Shown: piece after piece, positions 46,362 to 56,787 of the stretch
Layout: each line of letters opens with the position of its first letter
Position numbering within the stretch: the first letter of the stretch is position 1
NCBI GenBank assembly: GCA_016758965.1
Contig: JAEPRB010000250.1
Span: forward strand, 1-56,787
Direction: 5' to 3'
DNA length: 56,787 nucleotides
DNA from: Circinella minor
Lineage: Eukaryota; Mucoromycota; Mucoromycetes; Mucorales; Lichtheimiaceae
The notes under the pieces: model-generated
The model's input: the letters and a program-made list of their open reading frames with translations, nothing else
What the model was told of the DNA's origin: nothing
The model's database searches: none
Program-made: the position numbers and the translations under genes

Positions 46362-49300
46362 GGTATATTAGTATATAACACGAAAAACGCGTAGACTAAG
46401 TTATTAGTAATAAAGGAATGAAAAGTTAATTGTTGATGATGCTTGCATGAATAACTAATGCAAGATGTAAGGTAAAAACAAAAAATAAAACGAATTAAAG
46501 AGAAGGGAGGAGGGAAAGTGTGTGTGAAAAGGAATAGGTAAAAGAAAAAAAAAAAGAGACAGGTTACTACAAGTTATTGTGGCAAAAAAAAAGAGCTTTT
46601 TTTGTCTTTAGGTTTCACAACCCATTTTGATTCGTGTTACCATAAGCCTGGATACGAAGATCATAAACAATAAGAATTTGAAGACCATTGCGCTTCAAGT
46701 CTCTATAACTCATCATCGTAGATATTATATCTTTCGTCATTTTATAATTAATTTATACAAAATAACATTATTAATGAATAACAGACAATATTCGTTGATA
46801 GAGTGTGTTGGCACATTTTACACACTTAAAGGGGATGAGGTGATATGATAGAAGGAGTACATTTTGAAGATGAGGAGTAGGAAATAAAAAGGCATTTGCC
46901 TCTTTCAAAAAAAAGTTACACATGGCGCTGATGTTTTTCATTGATTTTATCCCAAAACCCCGAAGAATAACTTAGATGTGATGATCTGCATTGCATATAA
47001 AACTGCATATTTTTACATAAAAAAGTCTTTACTGGTAATAAAAAGGAAAGAAACTGACCACGAATTTCATCAATCTCACCTTACTGTGCATATATATTTC
47101 TTTGTGACTCTTACTCACCGCCACTTATCCATAAAAAGGAGAAAAACTCGAGGCTTATAATTTTTATTGATCTCAAGGAGATACCTTTTTCTATTAGGCT
47201 ATAATGATAATTTCGATCAACTACATGCTAATGTAAATGATATATGTATTATTTTCTCCCTGAGATTGATTATTAATTAAACTGATTTCGAATACATAGT
47301 CGCACTGTTAGAATCGTAGCTACAAATGTAAGAAATTAGTGGTGTAGAAGGAGGAAAAAAGAACTCAGAAGATTACAAGTAGGTAGTAGCGGTACGTAAC
47401 AATATATAAATACTACTAAAGCGGGACAACATAATTATAATAGCTATAATAATATTGCTCGTATAATAAAAGTTTTAAAAAAAATGTTGGTTCAATAAAG
47501 AGTCATCCTAAATCTATATAACTGTTTTAGACTTGTGTCTTGAATATAAATCTTTAGTTTTCATCTTGTGACTCTTAAATACATTAATATTGCTGAACTG
47601 TACGTATATCTAATCAAAAGAGAAAAAACAAATCAAAGGATGTTTGAGTACACGCTTATATATAAACGGAATCATTGTATTACTTTATGGGATATTTTTT
47701 TATAGCCTGTAACTTGATAAAGAAAAAGGACGAATAAAGAAAAAAAAATTGACCAGTTTTTTTTTTTTTAGTTAATCTCTTTTTTCTATTTTCAAGGTGA
47801 TAATTGTAGTCTTTTCCTGTTTGGTATCATTGTAAAATCGCCGGTACAAAAAATACGGAATCAATATAGCTTATATGGGATGGTTGAAAAAGCATGAAAG
47901 AAAAACCTTAAAACTGGTAGTTACCCTGTTATTATATAAAGCAAAAACAAGAAATGCTTTATATAATATTAAAAGTTCCGGTTTAAAAGAAGAGATATAT
48001 TCAATATATAACATACAGTAAATACTATAGCACAGAAAGAAAACAAAGAAGAAATGGGCGTGTTGTATTTTCCTATTTTTCTTTTTATTTATAATACCAT
48101 CAAATCATCAAATTATAAAAACTAAATAAATGTTGCTGCATATGGTATATCGACATGTAGCTTCACCGAAATCTACCCGTGATGTCTTTTGGATTAATCA
48201 TGAAGAATATAAAAAGATGATATACAGATGAATAAAAAAATTAACTACATGTTTTGGGAAATAACAGGCTCAACATTCTTACTACGTAGCAACAACGAAT
48301 ATGAACACATATTCATTTTTTCCATTCACTGTTTTGTACTGTGCGTAACAACATACAGTCTAAGTATTCCCTTAGAACAAAACAGAAAATAGCATGTGCA
48401 AGTATGATTTTCATACATCTTTCTATCATGTTGATGCAAATGATCGGGTATTAACTTCTATGAGAATTTTCGGAACATAAATGTTATTATGCGTCTCATA
48501 TATGTATTTGACTTTTTTCTTCAAAGTATATAGCGTATGTTGTACAAAAAACAATTTATATGGTATTTATCGCAATTAATACTTCATTTAACATATCATG
48601 TAAAAAATTGATTAAGAAACTCTCTTTATCAGATTCTTCCTTCCCCACTCACTCACTCTTCTCCTCTCACTCTCTGTATGGAGATTATCTTGCATACAAT
48701 TATTGGAAATAGGCCATTTATTTAGGAAAAGCCAAGTGGGGATAGATTAACTAACAAAGGTGATAATATGCCATAATTCAGGTCCAAGTGTGAATGGTGT
48801 AATAAACACTCACTCTTTTTCGATGTGCCTATTGATTATTTAGATATGACATTATATAGTTTAATTCCTTGATACATTATATGCATACACACATCGTAAA
48901 CTTTCTAGGCTAATTATCAACCCTATATGACTTGGTGTTTTTTACTGTTGGGGGATTAAAACCCAGAAAGAAAAAGATTGATTTGTAAAATCTTGCATTG
49001 CGACCAAAAAAAAAAATAAAGCTGGGTTTTGTAGAGCTCGTATATTTCCCAAAAAAAAATTCTGTGAATAAAAAGTACCACTTATCCAGTTCATCATCGG
49101 AATCATGATACCCATTTGGTATCGCGCGAGAGCGAGAGGCAGGTTATCATAGTATAATATAAGCGAAGAAATAATAATAATAGTAAGCATGTAACGCACA
49201 CGCACCATCCAAAATGAGTTAAAACGTGGCTGGTCAAATCAAATTATAGTCGGGGATGAAAAAAAAACCTGTTTTGCAGGGACACTGTGTAACAAAAAGT

Positions 49301-49452
49301 GCTCAGTACATTCTTTTTGCTTGATTTCTTCTATTTTATTTTCTCTTTTATAGGAAATATTACTACATCTGTAGTATGTAACAGTTCCATTAGAGGGGAG
49401 TTTTCGAATATCTATCTTCTTTCTCAGTTTTACTTATTATTTTCAAATCTAT

Positions 49453-49512
49453 AAAATGAAAATGAAAATGAAAATGAAAATGAAAATGAAAATGAAAATG
49501 AAAATGAAAATG
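49453..49512. repeat. (AAAATG)10 microsatellite
   Basis: Ten exact hexamers. The reverse complement gives the Ile/Phe repeats of a spurious open frame on the minus strand. Confidence 0.92.
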
Positions 49513-49681
49513 ATTGGTATATCAAGATAGAGAGAGGACGAAAAACCTCGGAAACAAAAGCATATTAATTCATTGAAAGAATATACAATCCGTAATTGAA
49601 GGAATATCCACGCGGACAAATAACGCATTCTGAGTGGCCAATTCTTGGCGATCTCACAGCGCACAGAGGTTTTTCAAATAT

Positions 49682-49701
49682 TATATATATATATATATAT
49701 A
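49682..49701. repeat. (TA)10 microsatellite
   Basis: Uninterrupted TA units followed by AATATAATAT. Confidence 0.85.
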
Positions 49702-50718
49702 ATATAATATAAAATTTATGTATTTTTTATGTTACACTTCAGTTTTGTAAGCGAGGTGGGAAATTATGTGTTGTTGTTCCAGATGATTTAGTTACGATGG
49801 CAGCAGATAAAGGTAGGAAAGCGGTTACATCCGAATGAAAGGATATCTATATAATACATCTATTTCATAGTAGATCTAATAAAAGCTTTTTTTGTAACAT
49901 TTATGCACACACAGAATTACTTTTTGGCACGTCGCTTTTTGAGGTTATGAGAACAAAAAGAATGGTAGTGACAAAATAACATAATAGTCAATAAGCACAC
50001 GGGCCCTCTTTTGTTTGTTTGCTTGTTTGTTCAAAATGTATATTTTATAAGAAAGGAAATCTGGGCCTTCGGCAAAAAAAAAAAAGTGAAAACTTGCTAA
50101 TTTTCCTCTTTCTCTCTCTCTCTCTCACTACTCTCTTTTTCATTTTTGCTTATATTTATCTATTGAAATTGTCGTTGTTTGTTTTTATTTCTTTCTCTCT
50201 CTTTCAGTTTATCCTCATTCTTGGATCGTTTTTCAAATGTTCATCGGAGCTTAATCATCTAGCTGTGAGATCTAAATAATTGGGTAAATCTGCTTAAGAC
50301 ACACGATGTCACTCGGCTTTCTCCGCTAACTTCTGCTTGGCTAATGCTTATTTTCGCCGCTATTTTACCCTGTACTGTTGGCTCAGAAGCACAAAACATC
50401 CCATCACGTGTGGGTGGGGGAGACAAGTAAAGATTGTCTTTCTTTTTTTTTTGGGGGGGGGGAAGATGAAGGGCAGGATACACAACAGAGCCAGAAGTAT
50501 ATATATAATAAATCAAAACCGATACATCCCTCTTTCTCTCTCCATTAATCTCCTCTTTTTTTTTCTTTTTGCGCTAACCTATAAAGTGCTATAGCCGAAC
50601 CCAAATAATTCCATCCCCAAAAGAATAAAAACTTTTTTTTGCCTCCGTGCATATATAATTATAAGATAAACCACACAACTCCTTTATTTTATCTATACTA
50701 TTCAACAACATTCAAATA

Positions 50719-51807
50719 ATGCTTCTTACAAGTCATCCATTAATTCCATCTACTGCCCATATTACTAGAAACCAACAGTCTCAAGAAGATAAGCTTTGGG
50801 ATCATATTTCTTACTCTTCTTCGCGACGCACCACACAAGGGTATGTTTATCTTCAAGATGCTCTTTCACGTCGTGGGTCATTGGCTGATGTCGTAGAACT
50901 AGCTTCTCGCGAACATACTTGCCATGATACGATAAAATGCTACAACTGTGATATTGTTGCCATGTACTATCTTCTTGGTATCGAATGGGTTCTCAAACAA
51001 GCAGAAACTTCACGAATCCAAGGTGTTGAAGATACAATTTCATGTACAACAGATTTACTCGAGTTGATTTGGCAAATGTGCCAAATGGTTTTAGCACATT
51101 CAAATGCTCCTTTTCCAGCTGGTGACTGGTATGTGGCAATGACAAAACAGCTTTGGTTATTGGCAAAACAGCTCAAGGAGGAAACAAGTGGATCGGATTG
51201 CTGCGTTGTAAACTCTTTAACCCCATCTACATTTAATAACAGCAATAATACTTATTTCCAACAACAGCACCATCATGGTCATTATCAACATAATATTACT
51301 ACTAACGTTACATCGTTATCATCACCACCACCTTCACCTATGGTTTTTGAAGATAAAGAAATGGAAATGTGTGATGAACAGGAAGCATATCGTCGTGCAA
51401 TCCGTATCACTATCTATAATTGTCGTGCTTTGGTTTCTCAAAATAATAGTGAAATTGATAAAGCTATTGTTTACTTTCGTAAATGTGTTGCTGTTCGTCC
51501 TCCTCCCACTTTGAAGACTCAAAAATCACTTCGACAAACAGCAATAGTAGCACTTGATCGTTTACTAGCACAACAAAACTCTAATAATTCGACAAAGTCA
51601 TCAAGAAGTAGTTCAATTTCAAGTATTAGCGGCGGATCTGCATCCTCTTCTTCCATGTGTGGAAACTGTGGGGTTGAAAAGCGTACAATGCCTGTCTGTG
51701 CAATATGTCGTGCCAAGTTTTATTGTAGTTCTCGATGTCTTGTTGCTCATAAGGCTAAACATCAAAAGGAATGCAAAGGACGTGTTGGTATCCGAAACCC
51801 TAATTAA
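50719..51807 (+). CDS. MYND zinc-finger protein
   Basis: A single exon of 362 residues. The N-terminal two-thirds (about 40-165 and 225-285) are helical and TPR-like in flavour: YVYLQDALSRRGSLADVVEL, MYYLLGIEWVLKQAE, EAYRRAIRITIYNCRALV and AIVYFRKCVAVRP. They are split by a His/Asn/Ser-rich loop (FQQQHHHGHYQHN). The C-terminus is a complete MYND finger: C314, C317, C327, C330, C336, C340, H348 and C352, with the FYCSSRCLVAHKAKH signature. MYND fingers bind proline-rich peptides in chromatin and signalling proteins. No SET domain is present. The ATG at 50719 follows a pyrimidine-rich leader and a CAACATTCAAATA context, and is the first in frame. Confidence 0.85.
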   Translation: MLLTSHPLIPSTAHITRNQQSQEDKLWDHISYSSSRRTTQGYVYLQDALSRRGSLADVVELASREHTCHDTIKCYNCDIVAMYYLLGIEWVLKQAETSRIQGVEDTISCTTDLLELIWQMCQMVLAHSNAPFPAGDWYVAMTKQLWLLAKQLKEETSGSDCCVVNSLTPSTFNNSNNTYFQQQHHHGHYQHNITTNVTSLSSPPPSPMVFEDKEMEMCDEQEAYRRAIRITIYNCRALVSQNNSEIDKAIVYFRKCVAVRPPPTLKTQKSLRQTAIVALDRLLAQQNSNNSTKSSRSSSISSISGGSASSSSMCGNCGVEKRTMPVCAICRAKFYCSSRCLVAHKAKHQKECKGRVGIRNPN

Positions 51808-54074
51808 AATATACATACATAGCAAAAAAAAAAGCCGGCTTCTTACTTTACTTCCTCCTCTTTTACATGTTCCTGATTACTACTGTTATTTTTAGCAACC
51901 CACATATAGTTGATACCACTTATTTACTCGTTTATTTTTTATTCACACTACATTTTGTATAGCCTTTATATTATTTAATCTTTTGTATACTTTTTTGATT
52001 ACCCTCTCTCTTTCATCTACGTATCTCTATAATATTATCTATCTTTTATCCATGTACATTACTGTTTACTCCGTGTTATTTATGTTGTGATTATCATTCT
52101 CATGTATGACAATTCATCTTATAAAAAAGGGAAATTGACATTACTGCTTCTGGATGATTTATTGCTACCCATGTGACCTCACGATACTTTTTTAATAACT
52201 TTACCACTAGTATAAAAATATTCTTTTTGCAAATGATCCCAGGTATGTAATAGACTAGTACACTTATCGCAATGAAACACGAAAAAAACTAGCACAATTA
52301 TATACATGTTTACCTTCTCTAATTCTTGTTTACTTTTGAATGTTAGAATTATAATATATATTACTCAAGTTACATAGTTACTAATAGCTGATACGTATTT
52401 ATGGTTGACGCCACCTTCTCATCAAATATTTGGGGTATGTATAATGTATAGTTGGTTCCCGCCTAAATATTATAATATAAAGTTGAGGCGTATTTTTCAT
52501 GGTAGGACAAAAAACGCAAGTTTATTTTAAGTAAGAAAAGAAGACTTCAAAAGAAGATATTCAAAAAAGTTATTTTATATGTTACAAATAAACTCTTGGC
52601 ATATTATTTACGTACACAAAAAAAAGACCCAGACAAAAGAAACATTCAAGTCCAAATCCTGTTTGTAAAACTTTTTTTTTTCTTGGACAATATTAAACAT
52701 AAATTTTACACTATTTTTTTTTGTCCGCAAGGTCTCGCAGGCACACTTCTTTTTTGTTTTCCTTTGTGATCGGTTGTCCGATTGTAGTATTTTTGAGTGA
52801 CATTAAATAGGTGTTACAGGATTTTTCCTAATGATTGGCGGGGGATATTTTTTTTTTCATTTTGGCGCTGGAAGGTCTTTTGATTGGCAATGTGATTTTT
52901 GCAATTGGCATGAAGTAAAATTTACGATGGTGGTGTAATTTCAGATGTTGGCAGAATTACAAAAGTCGTATGGCAGTTGAGAGCTGTGAATTTAGCCTCT
53001 TCTTTAAAATAATTTTTTTTGGCATACGTTGTAGCTTTATGATTTATCTAAAAAAACATATCAAAATATGATAAATATGAGGGACAGAAGGGAAGGACTA
53101 AGAGCACTAGCTCCACCCACCAAATGAAAAAATAAAGATCTGGTTAGCTATATTGCAAAGGCATATAACGGTCAGCTAGATGACCATCTGCGTGTGGCTA
53201 CAATCGCAGTATATATGCTGTTGGAGATGATAAATTGTATACAAAGGAGTTTGTTGGAATTTGCTACTATATACATGCACAAATGATATTGCCACGTTAA
53301 CAAAGTATTTTTTTTTTCTGGAGAGAAGTAAAGATTTTTAGGTTTAGTGAGATTTTGATTCATCTTTTGAGACTTTGTACATAAGAAATATGTAATTGGA
53401 TTTGATTATTGGATAACAACCCCTTGAATTAAAGTAATATTTATCAGTACGAATATTGATTGTGCCGGTAAGGATAGGTGAATGATGTAGCGATGTTTTG
53501 ATTATCGTTATTATTATAATGTTGTTGGTAATTGTGTATACGCGTTTTGTTTGGTACATGTATAAACTATTATTTGGTGCCTTATTGATATATAGTAGCC
53601 ATAAGTGCTTTCTACAACGTGGCACTTTTTTATTATTGGGATAGATTGATACACAGGAATCATACATATTAAAATAGCTTGAATTTATCCTTATTGCTTA
53701 TTTTTCTTATGGAAACCAATATATACTCTCTATCCACATTTTATAATAAAATGCGCTTCGAAGTATCGTAGTAATGGAGTGAGAAAGGACGGTGGAAGTA
53801 AGTGTGTTTTGATGGTTATTTATACAAAGCAGGTTTTTCCTTTCCTTTTTTTAAAGAAGAAAAAAAAACTACACTAAATATTTGATGACCCAATGTTGCT
53901 TAAAAAATATATCAAAGTTTTATTAATTTTAGACACTGTTTAGCATGTACAAAATATACTAAAAGGAACTTTAATGAAAGATTTGAACAAGAGTTGGTAC
54001 AAAGTTGGATATCAGGCAGAATCGGAGGAGGCACTGTCGGTTCCGTCATCAAGAGTATCTTTAAAGACATCGCT
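51808..54074. other. Intergenic of 2.3 kb, no gene seen
   Basis: The open frames at 53172-53667 (minus) have no features of a protein. The 3' flank of the MYND gene is T/C-rich with AT-rich tails. No RNA gene is recognisable. Confidence 0.4.
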
Positions 54075-55217
54075 TTAAGGTATACAAAAGCTGTTTGGTA
54101 TATTTTCAGTTTCAAATATATGCTTGATCGTTTCCTCTTCTTCAATTGTGGGGTCCGAATGCTCAGAGCGCAAATCATTATCAACTTCGTCTTGCTCTTC
54201 AAGCAATTCCTATAAAACGATCCATCATTAGCCATTTGCTATACCGATCATACTTATTCATAACTCAATACTAACCTGTAAACGTGCGACAAATTCCAAA
54301 ATCTCATACCAATAATAGTGTTCTTGATATCCAACAGGGACAGTAGCGCCTCGTTGTTCTTCAAAAACAAATTTTTTATCGTCGGTGATGCTCATTACAG
54401 ATAACGTCAAAGTTCGTTTGATTGAATGAATACATACTGATTTGTAACGAGTAAGAGTTGAGAAGCGTGCATTCGAGAATTTGTAAGCTTTGAGAAAGAT
54501 GATCAAGGTTAATGCTTCTATATTCTTTAGGGTATCGCCATATGTATGTTGTACATCCTCCCATCTTGGTCCTGATGATGCTTCGAAAATTACTCGTTCA
54601 TCATCCATAATACCAGTATTTGTAGCGTAACCAATGCCGTCTGCGTTACTTGATGATGTTGACTGCATGACTTTACGGCTTTTCATCGAAACTTCACACC
54701 TAAATTTAATAATAATTGTAAGAAAAAAAGAAAGGGTATCAATCCGTGATTCATCGTTCTCATTCATCTAATTAGATAACTTACCATTCAAAATGAATAT
54801 CTTGATATTGGTTTTCAAAGTGGCTAAAGACAGGAACGATATACACGGAAAAAAACGTTCGTTCATGGTTGGTGAAAGATAACGGATTTCGGAAGCACTT
54901 GGATGAATAATCCCAAAGAATATACTTGGCAAATCGATAAAAGCTGTTTTTTTTGTTGCTAGTAATGTTTGTGTTCAAATCAGGAAACTTAAAGGATGCA
55001 AAGTCGTGATGATTGCGACATGATAGAGCTGAACGAATATTTTTCAAACATTCGGGATACTTGGTAAATGATCTCAATTCCCGTTGGTCTTCGTGACATG
55101 CTTTTAGGATATCCTTGCTTGTTGTGTCCAAATTTCCAATTAAGGAGGAATGTTTATTATTATGAAAGTATATTTGAAATAATATAATATATAAAAAACT
55201 TTTGGAAATAATTATTT
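54075..55217 (-). CDS. Lineage-type gene, PD-(D/E)XK-like candidate, 5' end unresolved
   Basis: Exons on the minus strand: one ending at 54785 (open back to about 55217, beginning not fixed), then 54699-54276 and 54209-54075 (stop). The product is about 300 residues. Order: SFTKYPECLKNIRSAL, KYILWDYSSKCFRNPLSF, then HERTFFSVYIVPVFSHFENQ, then DIHFEWCEVSMKSRKVMQ, FADGIG-like NADGIGYATN, RVIFEASSGPRWEDVQHTYG, KSVCIHSIKRTLTLSVMS and a YWYEILEFVARLQELLEEQ helix. This order matches a large multi-copy protein family I know from Mucoromycota genomes, with an ASSG block after a D-x-I-G strand. A PD-(D/E)XK nuclease-like core is my inference. No in-frame ATG was found in the first exon, so an upstream exon or a truncation is likely. 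It could also join the next gene upstream. Confidence 0.5.
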
Positions 55218-55317
55218 TTTTTGAATGTAAATTATACTATAAATAAATTTTATTCTAAAATATAACAAGTAACCAACATGTTATTTATGGATAAAAAGGC
55301 AACATTTCATTTATGCC

Positions 55318-56186
55318 TTATTTTTTTGAAAAAGTTAAAATTATTAAGTAGTTATAAATGTTCCTCAAGCTTTGAAGCCGTAAAGTATACATCTTTGATA
55401 TTTTTTCAGTATCGTTCTTTGTAATTTTTGGTGTATCCTGGGAACTGATTTTATCTGCCAAAGTTTGATCAAATGTGTGAGCTCGTTTTCCTCTGAATAT
55501 CTTGATCTATAAACGATAAAAATAAAAAAATAAAAAAATAAAATAAAAAAGGACAAATAAGCATACAGATGTGCTATTGCCAGGTTGGGCAAAATCATAC
55601 ATTTTTATTGGTACCAATGTCAGTATCTGAAGGCCGTTTCTGAGGGTTGGAGATAAATGTATATTGAAATGTTCGCTAAGCTCATCAACAGAATAACCAA
55701 AGTAATCACATACAAAGCATTCGTAAACAATAGAATACTCAATATCAGGCTAAAGCAACAGGTGCGAATTGGTAAGTGGGAAATAAATATTTTTTTTTGG
55801 GGAGGAAGAATAAAAAAACAAGGGGTTTTCAGGTATGAGAATAAACCCAACTATTGCTGAAAGAATATTACCTTTTTTTCCAACAAATTTTGAGTTACGA
55901 CTTTGATTCTATAATTGAAGAGGAATACGTAAGAGGTCAGAAGAAAAAGAGATTAGCGAAACTATAAGAGTTGGGTATGCTGCTTAACTGGCTATTTGCT
56001 GGTTGTTTTTTTCGTTGTGCTTGTTCTGGTAAAGAAAGTTCTAGAATAAAAAAGCACTTCAATAAGACATTTTTTAAATTATTAATATTTTTTCACTTAC
56101 CATGTACAGTATGGTGAGGAGCATATAGATTTCGTCTATTTGATTTATCTGCTGTTCTGGAATTTGTTTGGTAACAGTAATGACAT
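55318..56186 (-). CDS. Unrecognised multi-exon gene, 5' end not in reach
   Basis: Frame-consistent exons on the minus strand: 56186-56101, 56040-55989, 55908-55872, 55749-55567 and 55506-55318, for about 182 residues. The start is missing. The peptide reads CHYCYQTNS (a C-x2-C knuckle), NRRNLYAPHHTVHELSLPEQ, then QRKKQPANSQIKVVTQNLLE and KKPDIEYSIVYECFVCDYFG, then DELSEHFNIHLSPTLRNGLQ, ILTLVPIKMYDFAQPG, and a polar Lys/Ser-rich tail. Introns are 54-117 nt and A/T-rich. The alternation of hydrophobic strands suggests a folded domain, but I recognise no family. One donor reads GTTAAG, which is unusual, so that junction is weaker. The region upstream is the 32-bp minisatellite, which may lie in an intron or 5' flank. 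Confidence 0.4.
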
Positions 56187-56222
56187 CTGCTTATTATCTT
56201 TACATATTGTATTATCGTTACA

Positions 56223-56507
56223 TTCAAAAAATTATTGTTTGCATTCGAAAGTTATTGTTGCTGCGCGTTCAAAAATTATTGTTGCGTTCAATTGTTGCAT
56301 TCAAAAATTATTGTTGCAGTCAATTGTTGCGTTCAAAAATTATTGTTGCGGTCAATTGTTGCGTTCAAAAATTATTGTTGCGTTTCAATTGTTGCGTTCA
56401 AAAATTATTGTTGCGTTTCAATTGTTGCGTTCAAAAATTATTATTGCAGTCAATTGTTGCGTTCAAAAATTATTGTTGCAGTCAATTGTTGCGTTCAAAA
56501 ATTATTC
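56223..56507. repeat. 32-33-bp minisatellite
   Basis: The core TTCAAAAATTATTGTTGC alternates with (A/G)GTCAATTGTTGCG or GTTTCAATTGTTGCG. The core occurs about eight times exactly, plus diverged copies at the left edge. Because the unit is not a multiple of three and lacks stops, all three forward frames stay open, giving Cys/Leu/Ile-rich false ORFs. Confidence 0.85.
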
Positions 56508-56787
56508 AAGTGTCGAATGAAATTCTACTAGAATTGAGTGAGATACTCGAATATAAAATAAGAAATATGATTGCTTTATCTTCTTTTTATTAAATGTCAG
56601 CGAAAAAGTTTTTTAAAATAATATGGTGCATACTCCTTATACACCTAATACAGTATCATATTTTTTTTTTTTTTTTTGGTAAGAAAAAATATAGTCCGCC
56701 AATGAAATTTCTTAGAATGCTTCAAAAAATTCCCAAATTTAGAAAGAAAAGAGTTAAGAATACTGAGATGAAACACAGGAATACTGG
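56508..56787. other. Window edge, no gene seen
   Basis: AT-rich sequence with a long T run (about 56661-56677). Confidence 0.4.

Larger units (their letters stand above)
46362..50718. other. Long intergenic region of 4.4 kb between divergent genes
   Basis: It separates the START gene (minus) from the MYND gene (plus). Contents: a purine-rich leader near 46500-46560, (AAAATG)10 at 49453-49512, (TA)n at 49682-49701, one candidate orphan exon at 49743-49812, and C/T-rich leader-like sequence near 50100-50210 and 50520-50570. No gene can be built. Confidence 0.4.

Noticed and set aside
49449..49664. A minus-strand frame ending in Ile-Phe repeats
   Set aside because: The repeat part is the (AAAATG)10 microsatellite read backwards; the rest has no protein features.
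53172..53667. Possible retroelement fragment on the minus strand
   Set aside because: No reverse transcriptase, integrase or protease motif can be read in any frame.
56140..56593. Three overlapping forward open frames (98-141 codons) rich in Cys, Leu and Ile
   Set aside because: They are the three frames of the same 32-bp minisatellite and have no independent coding evidence.
1..56787. tRNA, rRNA, CRISPR arrays or bacterial-style operons
   Set aside because: I looked for T-arm-like GTTCGA blocks, conserved rRNA cores and regular spacer arrays and found none. Introns and spacing are eukaryotic.

Overview
The window looks like nuclear DNA of a filamentous fungus, most probably Mucoromycota (Mucorales-like); the genus cannot be fixed. 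The reasons are the strongly AT-rich spacers with long homopolymer and dinucleotide runs, the short GT-AG introns (about 60-265 nt) that mostly end in TAG, the poly-Q, poly-N and poly-H tracts in otherwise ordinary proteins, and the gene content (CKS1, START, GATA_AreA-type, MYND and ankyrin proteins plus a 7-TM protein). There is no operon-like packing and I see no tRNA or rRNA gene. All exon structures were built by hand from frame continuity and splice signals.

Layout. 0-7.1 kb is degenerate mobile or repeat DNA: a CENP-B/pogo-like transposase tail, a cluster of hairpins, a large imperfect inverted repeat (arms near 3.0-3.9 and 4.5-5.6 kb) carrying broken copies of one gene, and tandem copies of a unit that gained trinucleotide repeats. 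7.4-9.7 kb (+) is an 8-exon MFS transporter. 10.0-10.7 kb (-) is a single-pass membrane protein. 13.6-14.4 kb (-) is a coiled-coil, Ser/Gln-rich protein. 16.8-18.1 kb (-) is a CKS1 cyclin-dependent kinase subunit with a long Q/K-rich N-terminus. A gene-free stretch of about 5.9 kb follows. 24.0-25.8 kb (-) is a seven-TM receptor-like protein. 26.8-30.4 kb (-) is a 1,099-residue protein whose N-terminus reads as an H2B-like plus an H2A-like histone fold. 32.1-33.7 kb (-) is a GATA_AreA (DUF1752)-domain regulator without a zinc finger. 37.6-39.2 kb (+) is an ankyrin protein. 40.5-42.2 kb (+) is a membrane protein with three exact-length 27-residue repeats. 42.6-46.4 kb (-) is a protein with two START domains and a C-terminal membrane anchor. 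50.7-51.8 kb (+) is a MYND zinc-finger protein. 54.1-55.2 and 55.3-56.2 kb (-) are two partial, lineage-type genes next to a 32-bp minisatellite.

The genes do not form one pathway. They are ordinary eukaryotic neighbours, flanked at both ends of the window by repeat-rich DNA that carries lineage-specific gene families. The observations most worth follow-up are the histone-fold doublet fused to a long disordered tail, the tail-anchored tandem START protein, and the inverted-duplicated gene family at the left end.
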